Source: Thiohalocapsa sp. ML1 (GTDB taxonomy: Bacteria; Pseudomonadota; Gammaproteobacteria; Chromatiales; Chromatiaceae). From it: DNA of 64,000 nucleotides. A program made the translations under genes and the position numbers. Positions 51,107 through 59,637 of this stretch are shown here, piece by piece. Positions within the stretch are counted from its first letter, which is position 1; every line of letters begins with the position of its first letter. The notes beneath the pieces are model-generated. The model saw only the letters and a list, made by a program, of their open reading frames with translations. It searched no databases and was not told the origin of the DNA. Location: the NCBI RefSeq assembly GCF_001469165.1, contig NZ_JABX01000003.1, positions 62,001-126,000 on the forward strand. The letters are read 5' to 3'.

Positions 51107-53212
51107 ATGAGCGCATTCGACCAACTGCACCCGGCGGTAGCGCACCACATCGTCAACAGCCTCGGCTGGCGCTCGCTGCGACCGCTGCAGGAGGCGGCCA
51201 TCGCGCCGATCCTGGCCGGGGAGCACGCGATCCTGCTCGCGCCGACCGCCGGCGGCAAGACCGAGGCGGCCGTGCTGCCGGTGCTCTCGCGCGCGCTCGC
51301 CGAGGACTGGCGCGGCCTCGGCGTGCTCTACCTCTGCCCCATCAAGGCCCTGCTCAACAACCTGGAGCCGCGCCTGACCCACTATGCGGCGCTGCTCGGG
51401 CGCCGCGCGGCGCTGTGGCACGGCGATGTCGGCGCCGCCGCCAAGGGCCGGCTGCGCGCGGCGCCGCCGGACCTGCTGCTGACGACGCCGGAGTCGCTGG
51501 AGGGCATGCTGGTGTCGCCGCGCGTCGATCAGCGGCGGCTCTTTGCCGATCTGCACACCGTCATCATCGACGAGCTGCACGCCTTCGCCGGCGACGACCG
51601 CGGCTGGCACCTGTTGTATCTGCTGGAGCGGCTGACCCGCCTCGCCGGCCGCGAGCTGCAACGGCTCGGCCTGTCGGCCACCGTCGGCAACCCGCGGGCG
51701 CTGTGCGACTGGCTCGCCGGCGGCTGCGCGCGGCCGGCGTCCGTGCTCGACCCGACGCCGCCGGCGCCGGCGGCCGACAGCGACGTGGAGCTGGACTGGG
51801 TCGGCAGCCTGGAGAACGCCGCGCTGGTGATCTCGCGCCTGCACCGCGGCGAGAAGCGCCTGGTGTTCTGCGACAGCCGGGCGCGCGTGGAGCAACTGGC
51901 GCTGGCGCTGCGGGCGCGGCAGGTGCAGACCTTCGTCTCCCACAGCAGCCTGAGCCTGGATGAGCGGCGCGCGGCCGAGCATGCCTTCGCACAGGGCAGC
52001 GACTGCGTCATCGTGGCCACCAGCACCCTTGAGCTCGGCATCGACGTGGGCGATCTGGACCGGGTCATCCAGATCGACGCCCCGGGCAGCGTCGCGGCCT
52101 TCTTGCAGCGCATCGGCCGCACCGGACGGCGGCCGGGGTCGCGGCGCAACTGCCTGTTCCTCGCGACCCGCGAGGACGCCTTTCTGCACGCCGCCGCGCT
52201 GCTTCAGCTCTGGCGGGAGGGCTACGTGGAGCCCGTGACGCCGCCGCCGCTGCCGCTGCACATCTTTGCGCAGCAGATCATGGCGCTGGCGTTGCAGCAG
52301 GGCGGCATCACGGGCGCCGACTGGCCGGGCTGGCTCGGGCGGCTGCCCGGACTGTCCGGCGTCGGCAGGGACACGCTCGACGCCGTCATCGCCCACATGA
52401 TCGGCACCGGCATCCTGCACGGCGATCAGGGTGTCATCGGCCTGGGCGCGGCGGGCGAGCGGCAGTTTGGCCGCAAGCACTTCCTGGAGCTGTTGTCGGT
52501 GTTCGCGAGTGCGCCGCTGGTGCGGGTGCTGCACGGCCGCCGGGAGCTGGGCGAGGTGCACCAGTCCACGTTCATGATCAAGGACGATGGGCCGGCCGTG
52601 CTGACCCTGGCCGGGCGCGCCTGGCGAGCGAAGCATATCGACTGGCCGCGGCGCGTGGCCTATGTGGAGCCGACCGATGAGCGCGGCCGCTCGCGCTGGC
52701 TCGGCACCGGGCAGCCGCTCGGGTTCGCGCTCTGCCAGGCCATGACCCGCGTGCTGGCCCGGGAGGACGCGCCGGTGCGGTGCTCGCGCCGGGCGCTGGC
52801 GCTGCTGCAGACGCTGCGCGAGCGCTACGCCTGGGCGACCCCGGAACAATCCACGCTGGTGCAGCACGGCGATGGCGCGGTGCGGCTCTGGACCTTTGCG
52901 GGCAAGCTCGTCAACGCCGCCCTCGCGCAGGCATTGCGCAGCGAGGCCGCGACGGTGCGGCCCGACAATCTGGCCATCGCCTTCGCGGGCGGTGTCGATG
53001 TCGACAGCCTCGGGGAGCGCATCCGCCGCGCCCTCGCGGAGCCGCTTGCCGCGCTGGTGCCGCTGGATGCCGACTTCGTGGCCGAGCTGAAGTTCGGCAC
53101 CTGCCTGCCGCCAGGTCTGCGCGAGCAGACCATGGCGGCACGCTACGACGTGAACGAGGCATTCGCCGTGCTGTCCCGCCACCCCGTCGCGCGGATCCAA
53201 GAGACGGCTTGA
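51107..53212 (+). CDS. brxHI: BREX Lhr-like helicase BrxHI
   Basis: 701 residues from ATG 51107. A superfamily 2 helicase: ILLAPTAGGKTEAAVLPVLS (Walker A, about 40-59), LYLCPIKALLNNLEPRL (Ia), TTPESLEGML (Ib), HTVIIDELHAFAGDDRG (motif II DELH), RLGLSATVGNP (III), ATSTLELGIDVGDLDRVIQI and FLQRIGRTGRRPGSRRN (V-VI). The C-terminus is Lhr-like. It is the last gene of the BREX-2 set; no terminator is obvious after it. Confidence 0.92.
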   Translation: MSAFDQLHPAVAHHIVNSLGWRSLRPLQEAAIAPILAGEHAILLAPTAGGKTEAAVLPVLSRALAEDWRGLGVLYLCPIKALLNNLEPRLTHYAALLGRRAALWHGDVGAAAKGRLRAAPPDLLLTTPESLEGMLVSPRVDQRRLFADLHTVIIDELHAFAGDDRGWHLLYLLERLTRLAGRELQRLGLSATVGNPRALCDWLAGGCARPASVLDPTPPAPAADSDVELDWVGSLENAALVISRLHRGEKRLVFCDSRARVEQLALALRARQVQTFVSHSSLSLDERRAAEHAFAQGSDCVIVATSTLELGIDVGDLDRVIQIDAPGSVAAFLQRIGRTGRRPGSRRNCLFLATREDAFLHAAALLQLWREGYVEPVTPPPLPLHIFAQQIMALALQQGGITGADWPGWLGRLPGLSGVGRDTLDAVIAHMIGTGILHGDQGVIGLGAAGERQFGRKHFLELLSVFASAPLVRVLHGRRELGEVHQSTFMIKDDGPAVLTLAGRAWRAKHIDWPRRVAYVEPTDERGRSRWLGTGQPLGFALCQAMTRVLAREDAPVRCSRRALALLQTLRERYAWATPEQSTLVQHGDGAVRLWTFAGKLVNAALAQALRSEAATVRPDNLAIAFAGGVDVDSLGERIRRALAEPLAALVPLDADFVAELKFGTCLPPGLREQTMAARYDVNEAFAVLSRHPVARIQETA

Positions 53213-53240
53213 CCGCTCGCCGGAGCGCCCGAGAACAGCT

Positions 53241-53626
53241 ATCCCGCGAGGTAGATCCGGCCGACGGTGCGTTGCCCGGCGGCGGCGGCTCGCAGCCCCG
53301 GCGAAACTTCGCCGGACCCGGGTCGATGCCGGCCGGGCTCAGTGCAGCCGGGCAGGGCGTCATCGATCTCCGAGAACGAGAACGGCCCTGATCACCGCGT
53401 CGATGCCGACCGCCGCCAGGCGCGGCGCCATCGTCGATATCCCGCTGCCGGCAGAAGACCGCCGCGTGCCGTCCGTCGTAGGCGGCGACGATCGCGTGAC
53501 CGCGACCCGTCAGGTAATCGGCCAGGATCGTGGCGAGGATATGGTTGTTCTCGGCGACTTGTCTTCGGCGACTTGTCTTCGGCGACTTGTCTTCGGCGAC
53601 TTGTCTTCGGCGACGAGGATCTTCAT
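53241..53626 (-). pseudogene. Response-regulator gene broken by a 14-bp tandem repeat
   Basis: Starts MKILVAED, the opening of a CheY-like receiver, coupled by ATGA to the kinase fragment upstream. After VAED the sequence enters four exact 14-bp repeats (53551-53614) before resuming as VAENNHILATILADYLTGRG and HAIVAAYDGRHA. Four 14-bp units put the two parts out of frame; three units would restore a continuous frame. Further on the receiver core is also scrambled (no clear phospho-acceptor motif), so the gene looks dead even apart from the repeats. Confidence 0.65.
53551..53614. repeat. 14-bp tandem repeat (TCGGCGACTTGTCT)4 plus partial copy
   Basis: Four identical units followed by TCGGCGAC. 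It arose inside codons 5-9 of the response-regulator remnant. Fourteen is not a multiple of three, so each change in copy number shifts the frame. Confidence 0.95.
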
Positions 53627-53850
53627 GCGACAACTCCAAGGCGCGTCAGGCGATCACCGCAAGCAGGGCAGATACCGTGGCTGAGCGGGGGCAGGTCCGC
53701 CTCCCCGAGCCGCTGCACCGCGGCCTCCACCTCGAGCCAAGCGTCCTGCACCTGCACCGCCTGCACCAGTTGCAGATCTGCACCGGCTCGCCGCGCCGAT
53801 CGCGTCGATGCGGAGCACGAATTCCTGTCTGTTGTTGTCTCGCGACACTG
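53623..53850 (-). pseudogene. C-terminal fragment of a histidine kinase or PAS-type sensor
   Basis: Just before the stop a frame reads VQDAWLEVEAAVQRLGEADL, then PPLSHGICPACGDRLTRLG. This matches the conserved end of sensor kinases with the pattern YWxxVExY ... FSHGICPxCxxR. A neighbouring frame reads RDNNRQEFVLRIDAIG, suggesting one more frameshift. The catalytic parts are missing. The stop overlaps the response-regulator start, as in an ordinary sensor/regulator pair. Confidence 0.55.
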
Positions 53851-54023
53851 GCCTGACACCCGCATGGGGGACGTTGAGCGCACCGTTGCGACAGTCTTGC
53901 TTGGGCAGCACGGCTGTGGCGGAGACCGGACGGTGCCGACCGCTTGCGGCGACCGTCCGCGGCATCTGCGGAATCTGCGGAATCGGAAGCCGCACAACCT
54001 TCGACCAGGCTCTCGGATGCAAT

Positions 54024-54093
54024 GTTCGCCCACGCTTGTTCGCCCACGCTTGTTCGCCCACGCTTGTTCGCCCACGCTTGTTCGCCCACGCTT
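54024..54093. repeat. 14-bp tandem repeat (GTTCGCCCACGCTT)5
   Basis: Five exact copies without spacers. Same unit length as the array at 53551 but unrelated sequence, which suggests a common mechanism such as replication slippage rather than common descent. Confidence 0.95.
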
Positions 54094-54308
54094 TGTCATT
54101 CCGGCTTCGCCGGTTGCCATCGGCAGCGTGAATCCGTCGTTCGGGCGCTCGGCTGCTCGCGCCGGTCGAGCGCCCCCGCTCATGGACTCTTCACGCAGGC
54201 CGGCAAACGGGAGCGCCGCGCCGTGCTAGGGTTTGCCCCGATGGATGCGTCGCTGCCGCGATCGGCCGACGCCCCGGAATGCGGGTCTTGTTTTTTCGAA
54301 GTCACCCG

Positions 54309-54358
54309 AAGTCAGCATCACCAAAGTCAGCATCACCAAAGTCAGCATCACCAAAGTC
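54309..54358. repeat. 15-bp tandem repeat (AAGTCAGCATCACCA)3 plus partial copy
   Basis: Three exact units and a partial fourth that ends in the purine-rich AGCAGAGG before the sapC start. Since it occupies the 5' leader of sapC, it may influence expression. Confidence 0.92.
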
Positions 54359-54374
54359 AGCAGAGGTTGCCGCG

Positions 54375-55169
54375 ATGACGACACAGCTCTTGTTCTATGC
54401 ACACGCGATCCCCGTCAACAGCGGGCAGCATGCGGGCCTGTACGTGAAGCAGGGCGGGGATTTCTCCTTTGCGCGCAACGTCAATTCGGTGCCGTTGACG
54501 GCCGTGGAGTTTCGAGCGGCGACCCGCGAGCATGTGGTCGTGTTCGCCGGTGTCGACGACAACATCGTGCCCGTGGCGATCTTGGGCACAATGGCCGAGC
54601 AGAACCTGTTCCTCAAGGAGGACGGCACCTGGGACGGCGACTACGTTCCCGCCTTCATCCGTCGCTACCCGTTTGTCTTCGCGAGCGGCGACGACGGCAA
54701 GACCTTTACGCTCTGCATCGATGACAGCTTTGCCGGCTGCAACACCGACGGCCGCGGCGAGCGGCTCTTCGACGCCGACGGCAACCGCACGCAGTACCTG
54801 AGCACGGTGCTCAGCTTCGTGCAGGAGTACCAGGCCCAGTTCAACCGCACGCGCGCCTTCTGTGCGCGCTTAAAAGAGCTGGGCCTGCTGGAGCCGATGC
54901 AGGCCACCTTCACGCAGCCGGACGGCGAGCGGCGCAACCTGACGGGCTTCATGGCCGTCAATCGCGCAAAGCTGAAGGACTTGGACGACGCGGTGCTCGC
55001 GCAGATGGCGAAGCGCGACGAGCTGGAGCTCATCTACCTGCACCTGCAATCCATGAGCAATTTCACCGCGCTCCTGAAGCGGGCCGGCGCGGTCCCCGCG
55101 TCTGCGGCAAAGGCCGAGGGCGACAGCAGCGACGAGCACGAGTCCGACGGCGCTCCGCCGCTGCACTGA
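54375..55169 (+). CDS. SapC family protein
   Basis: 264 residues from ATG 54375 (MTTQLLFYAHAIPVNSGQHA). VNSVPLTAVEFRAATREHVV, then FAGVDDNIVPVAILG and NLFLKEDGTWDGDYVPAFIR, RRYPFVFASGDDGKTFTLCI are typical of the SapC family (PF07277), named after an S-layer-associated protein of Campylobacter. IDDSFAGCNTDGRGERLFDA is the family's conserved centre. The C-terminus is acidic and disordered. Role unclear; possibly linked to surface-layer or cupin-type proteins. It is the only intact gene between brxHI and gspE. Confidence 0.85.
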   Translation: MTTQLLFYAHAIPVNSGQHAGLYVKQGGDFSFARNVNSVPLTAVEFRAATREHVVVFAGVDDNIVPVAILGTMAEQNLFLKEDGTWDGDYVPAFIRRYPFVFASGDDGKTFTLCIDDSFAGCNTDGRGERLFDADGNRTQYLSTVLSFVQEYQAQFNRTRAFCARLKELGLLEPMQATFTQPDGERRNLTGFMAVNRAKLKDLDDAVLAQMAKRDELELIYLHLQSMSNFTALLKRAGAVPASAAKAEGDSSDEHESDGAPPLH

Positions 55170-55199
55170 GGACGGTCGCAGCGCATTGCCGAGCTGGAG

Positions 55200-55216
55200 C
55201 GGGGCTGGAAGCCCCG
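55200..55216. terminator. GC-rich hairpin after sapC
   Basis: CGGGGCT-GGA-AGCCCCG forms a perfect 7-bp stem with a 3-base loop, 31 bp after the sapC stop. No T-run follows, so it may be a weak or Rho-assisted terminator. A second inverted repeat (ATCCTTGG ... CCAAGGAT, 55353-55381) lies further on. Confidence 0.35.
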
Positions 55217-55401
55217 ACGCCGCAGGGAGCCCGCCGCGTCGGTCGGATAGCGATCGAGGCCCCGTCGGACCTTGATCATAACTCCGACCAAAACCCGGTA
55301 GCGCACTGAGATATCGTCTTGAGGGAGGGCAGCAGAACCTCCGAAATTTCCTATCCTTGGCAGTGCAAGCTCACCAAGGATCGAGAAATATGTCCGAAAG
55401 T

Positions 55402-55495
55402 TCCGCCTTTCGAGGCCGTGTCCAAGGCATGCAAGGCCGTTGGGCTGCGGCTGGTCGCGCAACCAGTGCGGGACTCGGCGCTGCCGCGCTCCTGA
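55402..55495 (+). pseudogene. Stray 3' fragment of the HigA-like antitoxin gene
   Basis: Reads PPFEAVSKACKAVGLRLVAQ, then PVRDSALPRS and stops. It is about 96 per cent identical to the end of the antitoxin gene at 16077-16409. No upstream part of the antitoxin or toxin is present. It lies 33 bp from the gspE stop, so the two ends of the island share this sequence. The rest of 55170-55528 holds only the two inverted repeats noted under the sapC hairpin. Confidence 0.85.
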
Positions 55496-55528
55496 CCGCT
55501 CAGGGTAGGGGCAGTGCGCAGCGGCGCG

Positions 55529-57733
55529 CTAGTCTTCGCTCACCGCCGCCACCCGCAGCACCTCCTCCACCGTCGTATGCCCGGCGGCGGCCTTGCGGAG
55601 CCCATCCTGATACATGGTGAGCATGTCCTGCTCGACGGCGATGCGCTGGATCTCGGTGGCGGTGGCGTGGTTCTGTACCGCCTGGCGGATGCGGTCGGTC
55701 ATCAGGAGCACCTCGGCGATGACGAGCCGGCCGCGGTAGCCGCTGCCGTGGCAGACGGGGCAGCCGCCGGGTTGGTACAGCGTCAGGTTCTGCTCGTCCA
55801 CGCCCGGCAGTTGCAGAAAGCGGGCGGCCATCTCCGGCACCGGGCGGAAGGGCTTGCGGCAGTCCGGACACAGGCGCCGCACCAGCCGCTGCGCGAGGAT
55901 GCCGTTGATGGTGCTGGTGAGCAGGTAGTCCTCGACGCCCATGTCGAGCAGGCGCGTGACGCCGCTCGCGGCGTCGTTGGTGTGCAGCGTGGACAGCACG
56001 ACGTGGCCGGTGAGCGCGGACTGCACGGCGATGCGGGCGGTTTCGAGATCGCGCATCTCGCCGACCATGATGATGTCCGGGTCCTGCCGGACAATGGCCC
56101 GCAGCGCGTGCGCGAAGGTCATGCCGATGCTGGCCTTGACCGGGATCTGGTTGATGCCGGGCACCTGATACTCCACCGGGTCCTCGACGGTGATGATCTT
56201 GCGGTGCTCGGTGTTGAGGCGCGACAGCGCGGTGTAGAGCGTCGTGCTCTTGCCGCTGCCGGTAGGGCCGGTGACCAGAAAGATGCCGTAGGGCTGCTCC
56301 AGGATGCGCAGCACCCGTTCCCGCGGCGGGCCGTCGAAGCCGAGCGCATCGAAGTCGAAGCTGACGGACTCCTTGTCCAGCAGGCGCATGACGACGCTCT
56401 CGCCGAACATGGTGGGCACCGTGGAGACGCGAAGGTCCAGCTCACGGCCCTGGATGCGCAGCGGAATGCGGCCGTCCTGCGGCAGCCGGCGCTCGGCGAT
56501 GTTGAGCTTGGCCATGATCTTGATGCGCGAGATCACGGCGGCGGTGGAACGCACCGGCGGCGATTCGGACTCCTTCAGGATGCCGTCGATGCGGTAGCGG
56601 ACCTTCAGCTCGTCGGCGAAGGGCTCGATGTGGACGTCGGACGCCCGGGACTCCACCGCCCGCTGCATGATCTGGTTCACGAGCCGGATGATGGGCGCCT
56701 CGCTGGCCAGATCCCGCAGGTGCTCGATGTCTTCTTCCGAGAAGTTGCCCAGGTCCGCGTCCAGCTCGGTGTCCGCATCCTCCGGGGCCGGGGCCTCGTA
56801 GAGCCGCTCCAGCGCCGCCTCGATCTCGTTCGGCAGGCCGACCCGCAACCGCGCCGGTCGGCCGACGGCCATCTCCACCGCCTGCACGGCGGAACGCTCG
56901 ACCGGGTCGGCCACCGCGAGCTCCAGGGTCTCGGCGTCCTCGCGCAGCGGCACCATGCGGGCGTCTTTGAGAAACCTGAGGCTCAGCTCAGCATCGGCCA
57001 CCGGCGCCTCGGGATAGTCCTCGGCGCCGATGAGCGGCAGGTCCAGCACGGCGGCATAGGCCGCGGCCATGTCGCGGTCCGAGACCAGCCCCAGGCGCAC
57101 GAGCATGGAGCGCAGCGCCTCGCCGCCGTCGTCGGCGAGCTTGCGGGCGCGGGCGAGGTCGCCGTCGGACAGCTTGCCGTGGGCGCGCAGGTGAGCGATG
57201 ACGGCCGCCTCGGGGTCCGCCTGTGGCTGCTCGCCGAGCAACGCGGCCGTCGCGGCCCGGGGCAGGGGCTCCGTGGCGATGACGTCCGGCAGCGTGGCCG
57301 TTGCGGCGACCTCGGGCGCTGAGGGCGGCGGGAGCGGCTCATGCCGCTGTTCCGCGAGGTCCGCCGACCCAGGCGGCGCAAGCGCGGTGATGGCGTCGGC
57401 CGGGATCAAAGAAGCGGGCTCGGCCGGCGATGCCGACGCCGAGGGCGCGCTGATGTCGAGCTCCGCCGCTGGGCGCAGGCCGAGCACGAGGTCGGGCTCG
57501 GGCTGCGACGCCGGGGCGGGGCCTTCGGCCGCGGGCAGAAGCGGCGCCGGGCTCGGCGCGCGGCGGGCCTCGCCGAACAGCTCGGCCTCGAGGTCGAAAT
57601 CGAGATCCAGGTCGATGACCGGCTCCGCGCGTGCGCGCGCATCGCCCGGCGCGTCGGCGACGGGGATCAGCGCCGCCAAGGCATCGAAATCCGTGGTGAC
57701 TTGCCGTTGCCGCTGGCCGCTGGTGTCAGACAT
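55529..57733 (-). CDS. gspE: Type II secretion ATPase GspE
   Basis: 734 residues. An Ala/Pro/Glu-rich, probably disordered N-terminus of about 165 residues precedes the N1E domain (HLRAHGKLSDGDLARARKLA). The catalytic part has FLVTGPTGSGKSTTLYTALS (Walker A), ITVEDPVEYQVPGINQI, RQDPDIIMVGEMRDLETARI (Walker B; Met replaces the usual Ile in GEIRD) and LSTLHTNDAASGVTRLLDMG. A zinc-binding tetracysteine is present: CPDC and, about 34 residues on, CPVC. It powers the pseudopilus through GspL and GspF. It is separated from gspF by the island and overlaps the capD-type gene by 8 bp, so it is probably transcribed with the polysaccharide genes. Confidence 0.96.
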   Translation of the reverse strand: MSDTSGQRQRQVTTDFDALAALIPVADAPGDARARAEPVIDLDLDFDLEAELFGEARRAPSPAPLLPAAEGPAPASQPEPDLVLGLRPAAELDISAPSASASPAEPASLIPADAITALAPPGSADLAEQRHEPLPPPSAPEVAATATLPDVIATEPLPRAATAALLGEQPQADPEAAVIAHLRAHGKLSDGDLARARKLADDGGEALRSMLVRLGLVSDRDMAAAYAAVLDLPLIGAEDYPEAPVADAELSLRFLKDARMVPLREDAETLELAVADPVERSAVQAVEMAVGRPARLRVGLPNEIEAALERLYEAPAPEDADTELDADLGNFSEEDIEHLRDLASEAPIIRLVNQIMQRAVESRASDVHIEPFADELKVRYRIDGILKESESPPVRSTAAVISRIKIMAKLNIAERRLPQDGRIPLRIQGRELDLRVSTVPTMFGESVVMRLLDKESVSFDFDALGFDGPPRERVLRILEQPYGIFLVTGPTGSGKSTTLYTALSRLNTEHRKIITVEDPVEYQVPGINQIPVKASIGMTFAHALRAIVRQDPDIIMVGEMRDLETARIAVQSALTGHVVLSTLHTNDAASGVTRLLDMGVEDYLLTSTINGILAQRLVRRLCPDCRKPFRPVPEMAARFLQLPGVDEQNLTLYQPGGCPVCHGSGYRGRLVIAEVLLMTDRIRQAVQNHATATEIQRIAVEQDMLTMYQDGLRKAAAGHTTVEEVLRVAAVSED

Positions 57734-59615
57734 CGCTTAGCTCCGCGCGTTGCGGCTCCCGCAGCACGGGCGCCTCGCTTGGAGCAGCCTGCCACTGGGG
57801 CACGACCTCGCGCAAGGTCGTGGCCAAGGCATCGCCGTCGCAGCGCGCCGTGCAGTCCGCGATCCGTTGCCGCCACGCGGCGATGGCCTCGGCATCCGCG
57901 CCCTCGCGGCGGGCGACGCGGATCTTCGGATGCTGGGTCTCGGTAAGCGCCTCGGCGTCGTAGAACAGTTCCTCAAAGCGCTTCTCGCCGGGCCGCAGGC
58001 CGATGTAGCGGATCTCGATGTCGCGCCCGGGCTCGCGCCCGGCGAGGCGGATCATCTGCTCGGCCATGTCGCGAATCTTCACGGGCTCGCCCATGTCGAG
58101 TACGAAGATCTCCCCACCCGCGCCGATGACGGCCGCCTGCATGATGAGCTGGCAGGCCTCGGGGATGGTCATGAAGTAGCGCTCGATGTCCGGGTCCGTG
58201 ACGGTGACCGGACCGCCGCACTCGATCTGGCGCTTGAACAGCGGCACCACACTGCCCGCGGAGCCGAGCACGTTGCCGAAGCGCACGGTGATGAAGCGGG
58301 TCTCGGAGCGCTGCGCCAGCGCCTGGCAGAGCACCTCCGCGGCCCGCTTGGTCGCGCCCATGGCGTTGGCCGGGTTCACGGCCTTGTCCGTGGAGATGAG
58401 CACGAAGCGCTCGCAGCGGTGACGGTGCGCGCCGTCGGCGACGACGCCGGTGCCGATGACGTTGTTGCGCACGGCGGCACGAAGCTGGTCCTCCAGCAGC
58501 GGCACGTGCTTGTAGGCGGCGGCGTGGAAGACGATCTGCGGGCGCTCGCGCGCGAACAGCGCATCGACGCCCGTGGCATCGCCAACGTCCATCAGATAGC
58601 GGCCGAGGTTCAGCTCCGGGTGGCGCTCGGCAAACTCCTGCTCCATGCGGTACAGGTTGTATTCGCAGTTGTCGAGCATCAGCAGCCGCCGGGGCCGCGC
58701 GGCGACCACCTGCCGGCACAGCTCGGAGCCGATGGAGCCGCCGGCGCCGGTGACCAGCACGACGCGCCCGGCGAGGCCCGCGCACAGCCCGTCCCAGTCC
58801 AAGGTGACCGGGTTGCGGCCGAGCAGGTCCTCGATGGACACGGGACGCAGCGCGCTGATGGTCACCTGCCCCGTCATCAGGTTTTCGAGCTGCGGCACGG
58901 TGCGGAACGGCTTGCCGGTGTCTTCGCACAGCTCCACCAGTGCGCGCATCTCCGCCGCGGTGGCGCTCGGTACCGCGAGCAGGATGAGATCAATCGCGAG
59001 GGTTTCCACCAGCTCCGGGATGCGCTCGGTGCCGCCGCGGATGGGCACGCCATGGATGTCGGCGCCGTGGCGGCGAAGCTTGTCGTCGACGAAGGCGATG
59101 GGCTGATACTGGCGCGCGCCGGCGCGGCGCATGTCGCGCACTAGCATCTCGCCGGCGCGGCCGGCGCCGACGATGAGCACCCGCGTGCCCGTGCCCAGCG
59201 AGAGTCGATGGTCCTTGAGCCAGCGATACAGCAGCCGCGGCCCCGCCAGCAGCACGAGCTGGAACAGAAAGAATAGCGGCGGCACCGAGCGCGGCAGGTT
59301 CTCGCCGCGATTGATGGCGAACAGCAGCACCGCGACGCTGATGGCCGTCGCGGCGACGGCCTTCAGTATCCGCATCAGGTCCGGCAGCGAGGCGAAGCGC
59401 CAGACCCCGCGGTAGAGCCCGAAGGCCCAGTACAGTACGGCGGACGACAGCAGCACCACCGGCAGCGCCTGCAGCGCGCTGTCGAGAAACGCCGCCGGGA
59501 TGCGCTCCAGATTGAAGCGCGTCCAATAGGCCAGCAGCCAGGCCACCGGCACCATCAGCAGATCGTGCGCAAAGGCGGCGGTGCGCGAGCGCAGTCGGTC
59601 GAGCCAGGGTGTCAT
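57726..59615 (-). CDS. CapD/WbpM-type nucleotide-sugar epimerase/dehydratase
   Basis: 629 residues from ATG 59615 (MTPWLDRLRSRTAAFAHDLL). Four membrane helices (about 15-130) are followed by a CoA-binding-like Rossmann domain (VLIVGAGRAGEMLVRDMRRA) and a catalytic short-chain dehydrogenase domain: VLVTGAGGSIGSELCRQVVA (NAD-binding), VFHAAAYKHVPLLEDQLRAA and SVDKAV-like ISTDKAVNPANAMGATKRAA. This is the FlaA1/WbpM/CapD family, converting UDP-GlcNAc derivatives for surface polysaccharide. Its end overlaps gspE by 8 bp and it follows the glycosyl-1-phosphate transferase gene by 22 bp. Confidence 0.9.
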   Translation of the reverse strand: MTPWLDRLRSRTAAFAHDLLMVPVAWLLAYWTRFNLERIPAAFLDSALQALPVVLLSSAVLYWAFGLYRGVWRFASLPDLMRILKAVAATAISVAVLLFAINRGENLPRSVPPLFFLFQLVLLAGPRLLYRWLKDHRLSLGTGTRVLIVGAGRAGEMLVRDMRRAGARQYQPIAFVDDKLRRHGADIHGVPIRGGTERIPELVETLAIDLILLAVPSATAAEMRALVELCEDTGKPFRTVPQLENLMTGQVTISALRPVSIEDLLGRNPVTLDWDGLCAGLAGRVVLVTGAGGSIGSELCRQVVAARPRRLLMLDNCEYNLYRMEQEFAERHPELNLGRYLMDVGDATGVDALFARERPQIVFHAAAYKHVPLLEDQLRAAVRNNVIGTGVVADGAHRHRCERFVLISTDKAVNPANAMGATKRAAEVLCQALAQRSETRFITVRFGNVLGSAGSVVPLFKRQIECGGPVTVTDPDIERYFMTIPEACQLIMQAAVIGAGGEIFVLDMGEPVKIRDMAEQMIRLAGREPGRDIEIRYIGLRPGEKRFEELFYDAEALTETQHPKIRVARREGADAEAIAAWRQRIADCTARCDGDALATTLREVVPQWQAAPSEAPVLREPQRAELSDV

Positions 59616-59637
59616 GGTCGGTTCCGTGCCGGCACCG

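Larger units (their letters stand above)
53851..54374. other. Non-coding stretch with tandem repeats
   Basis: No gene is convincing here. It contains a 14-bp tandem array (54024-54093) and a 15-bp array (54309-54358) that runs up to the sapC ribosome-binding region. GGCGACCGTCCGCGGCATCT and the neighbouring GCGGAATCTGCGGAATCGGA show further small internal duplications. Confidence 0.6.

Noticed and set aside
54024-54093. Possible CRISPR array
   Set aside because: The copies are directly adjacent 14-mers without spacers; the other tandem arrays (53551, 54309, 32223, 14861) are the same kind of thing.
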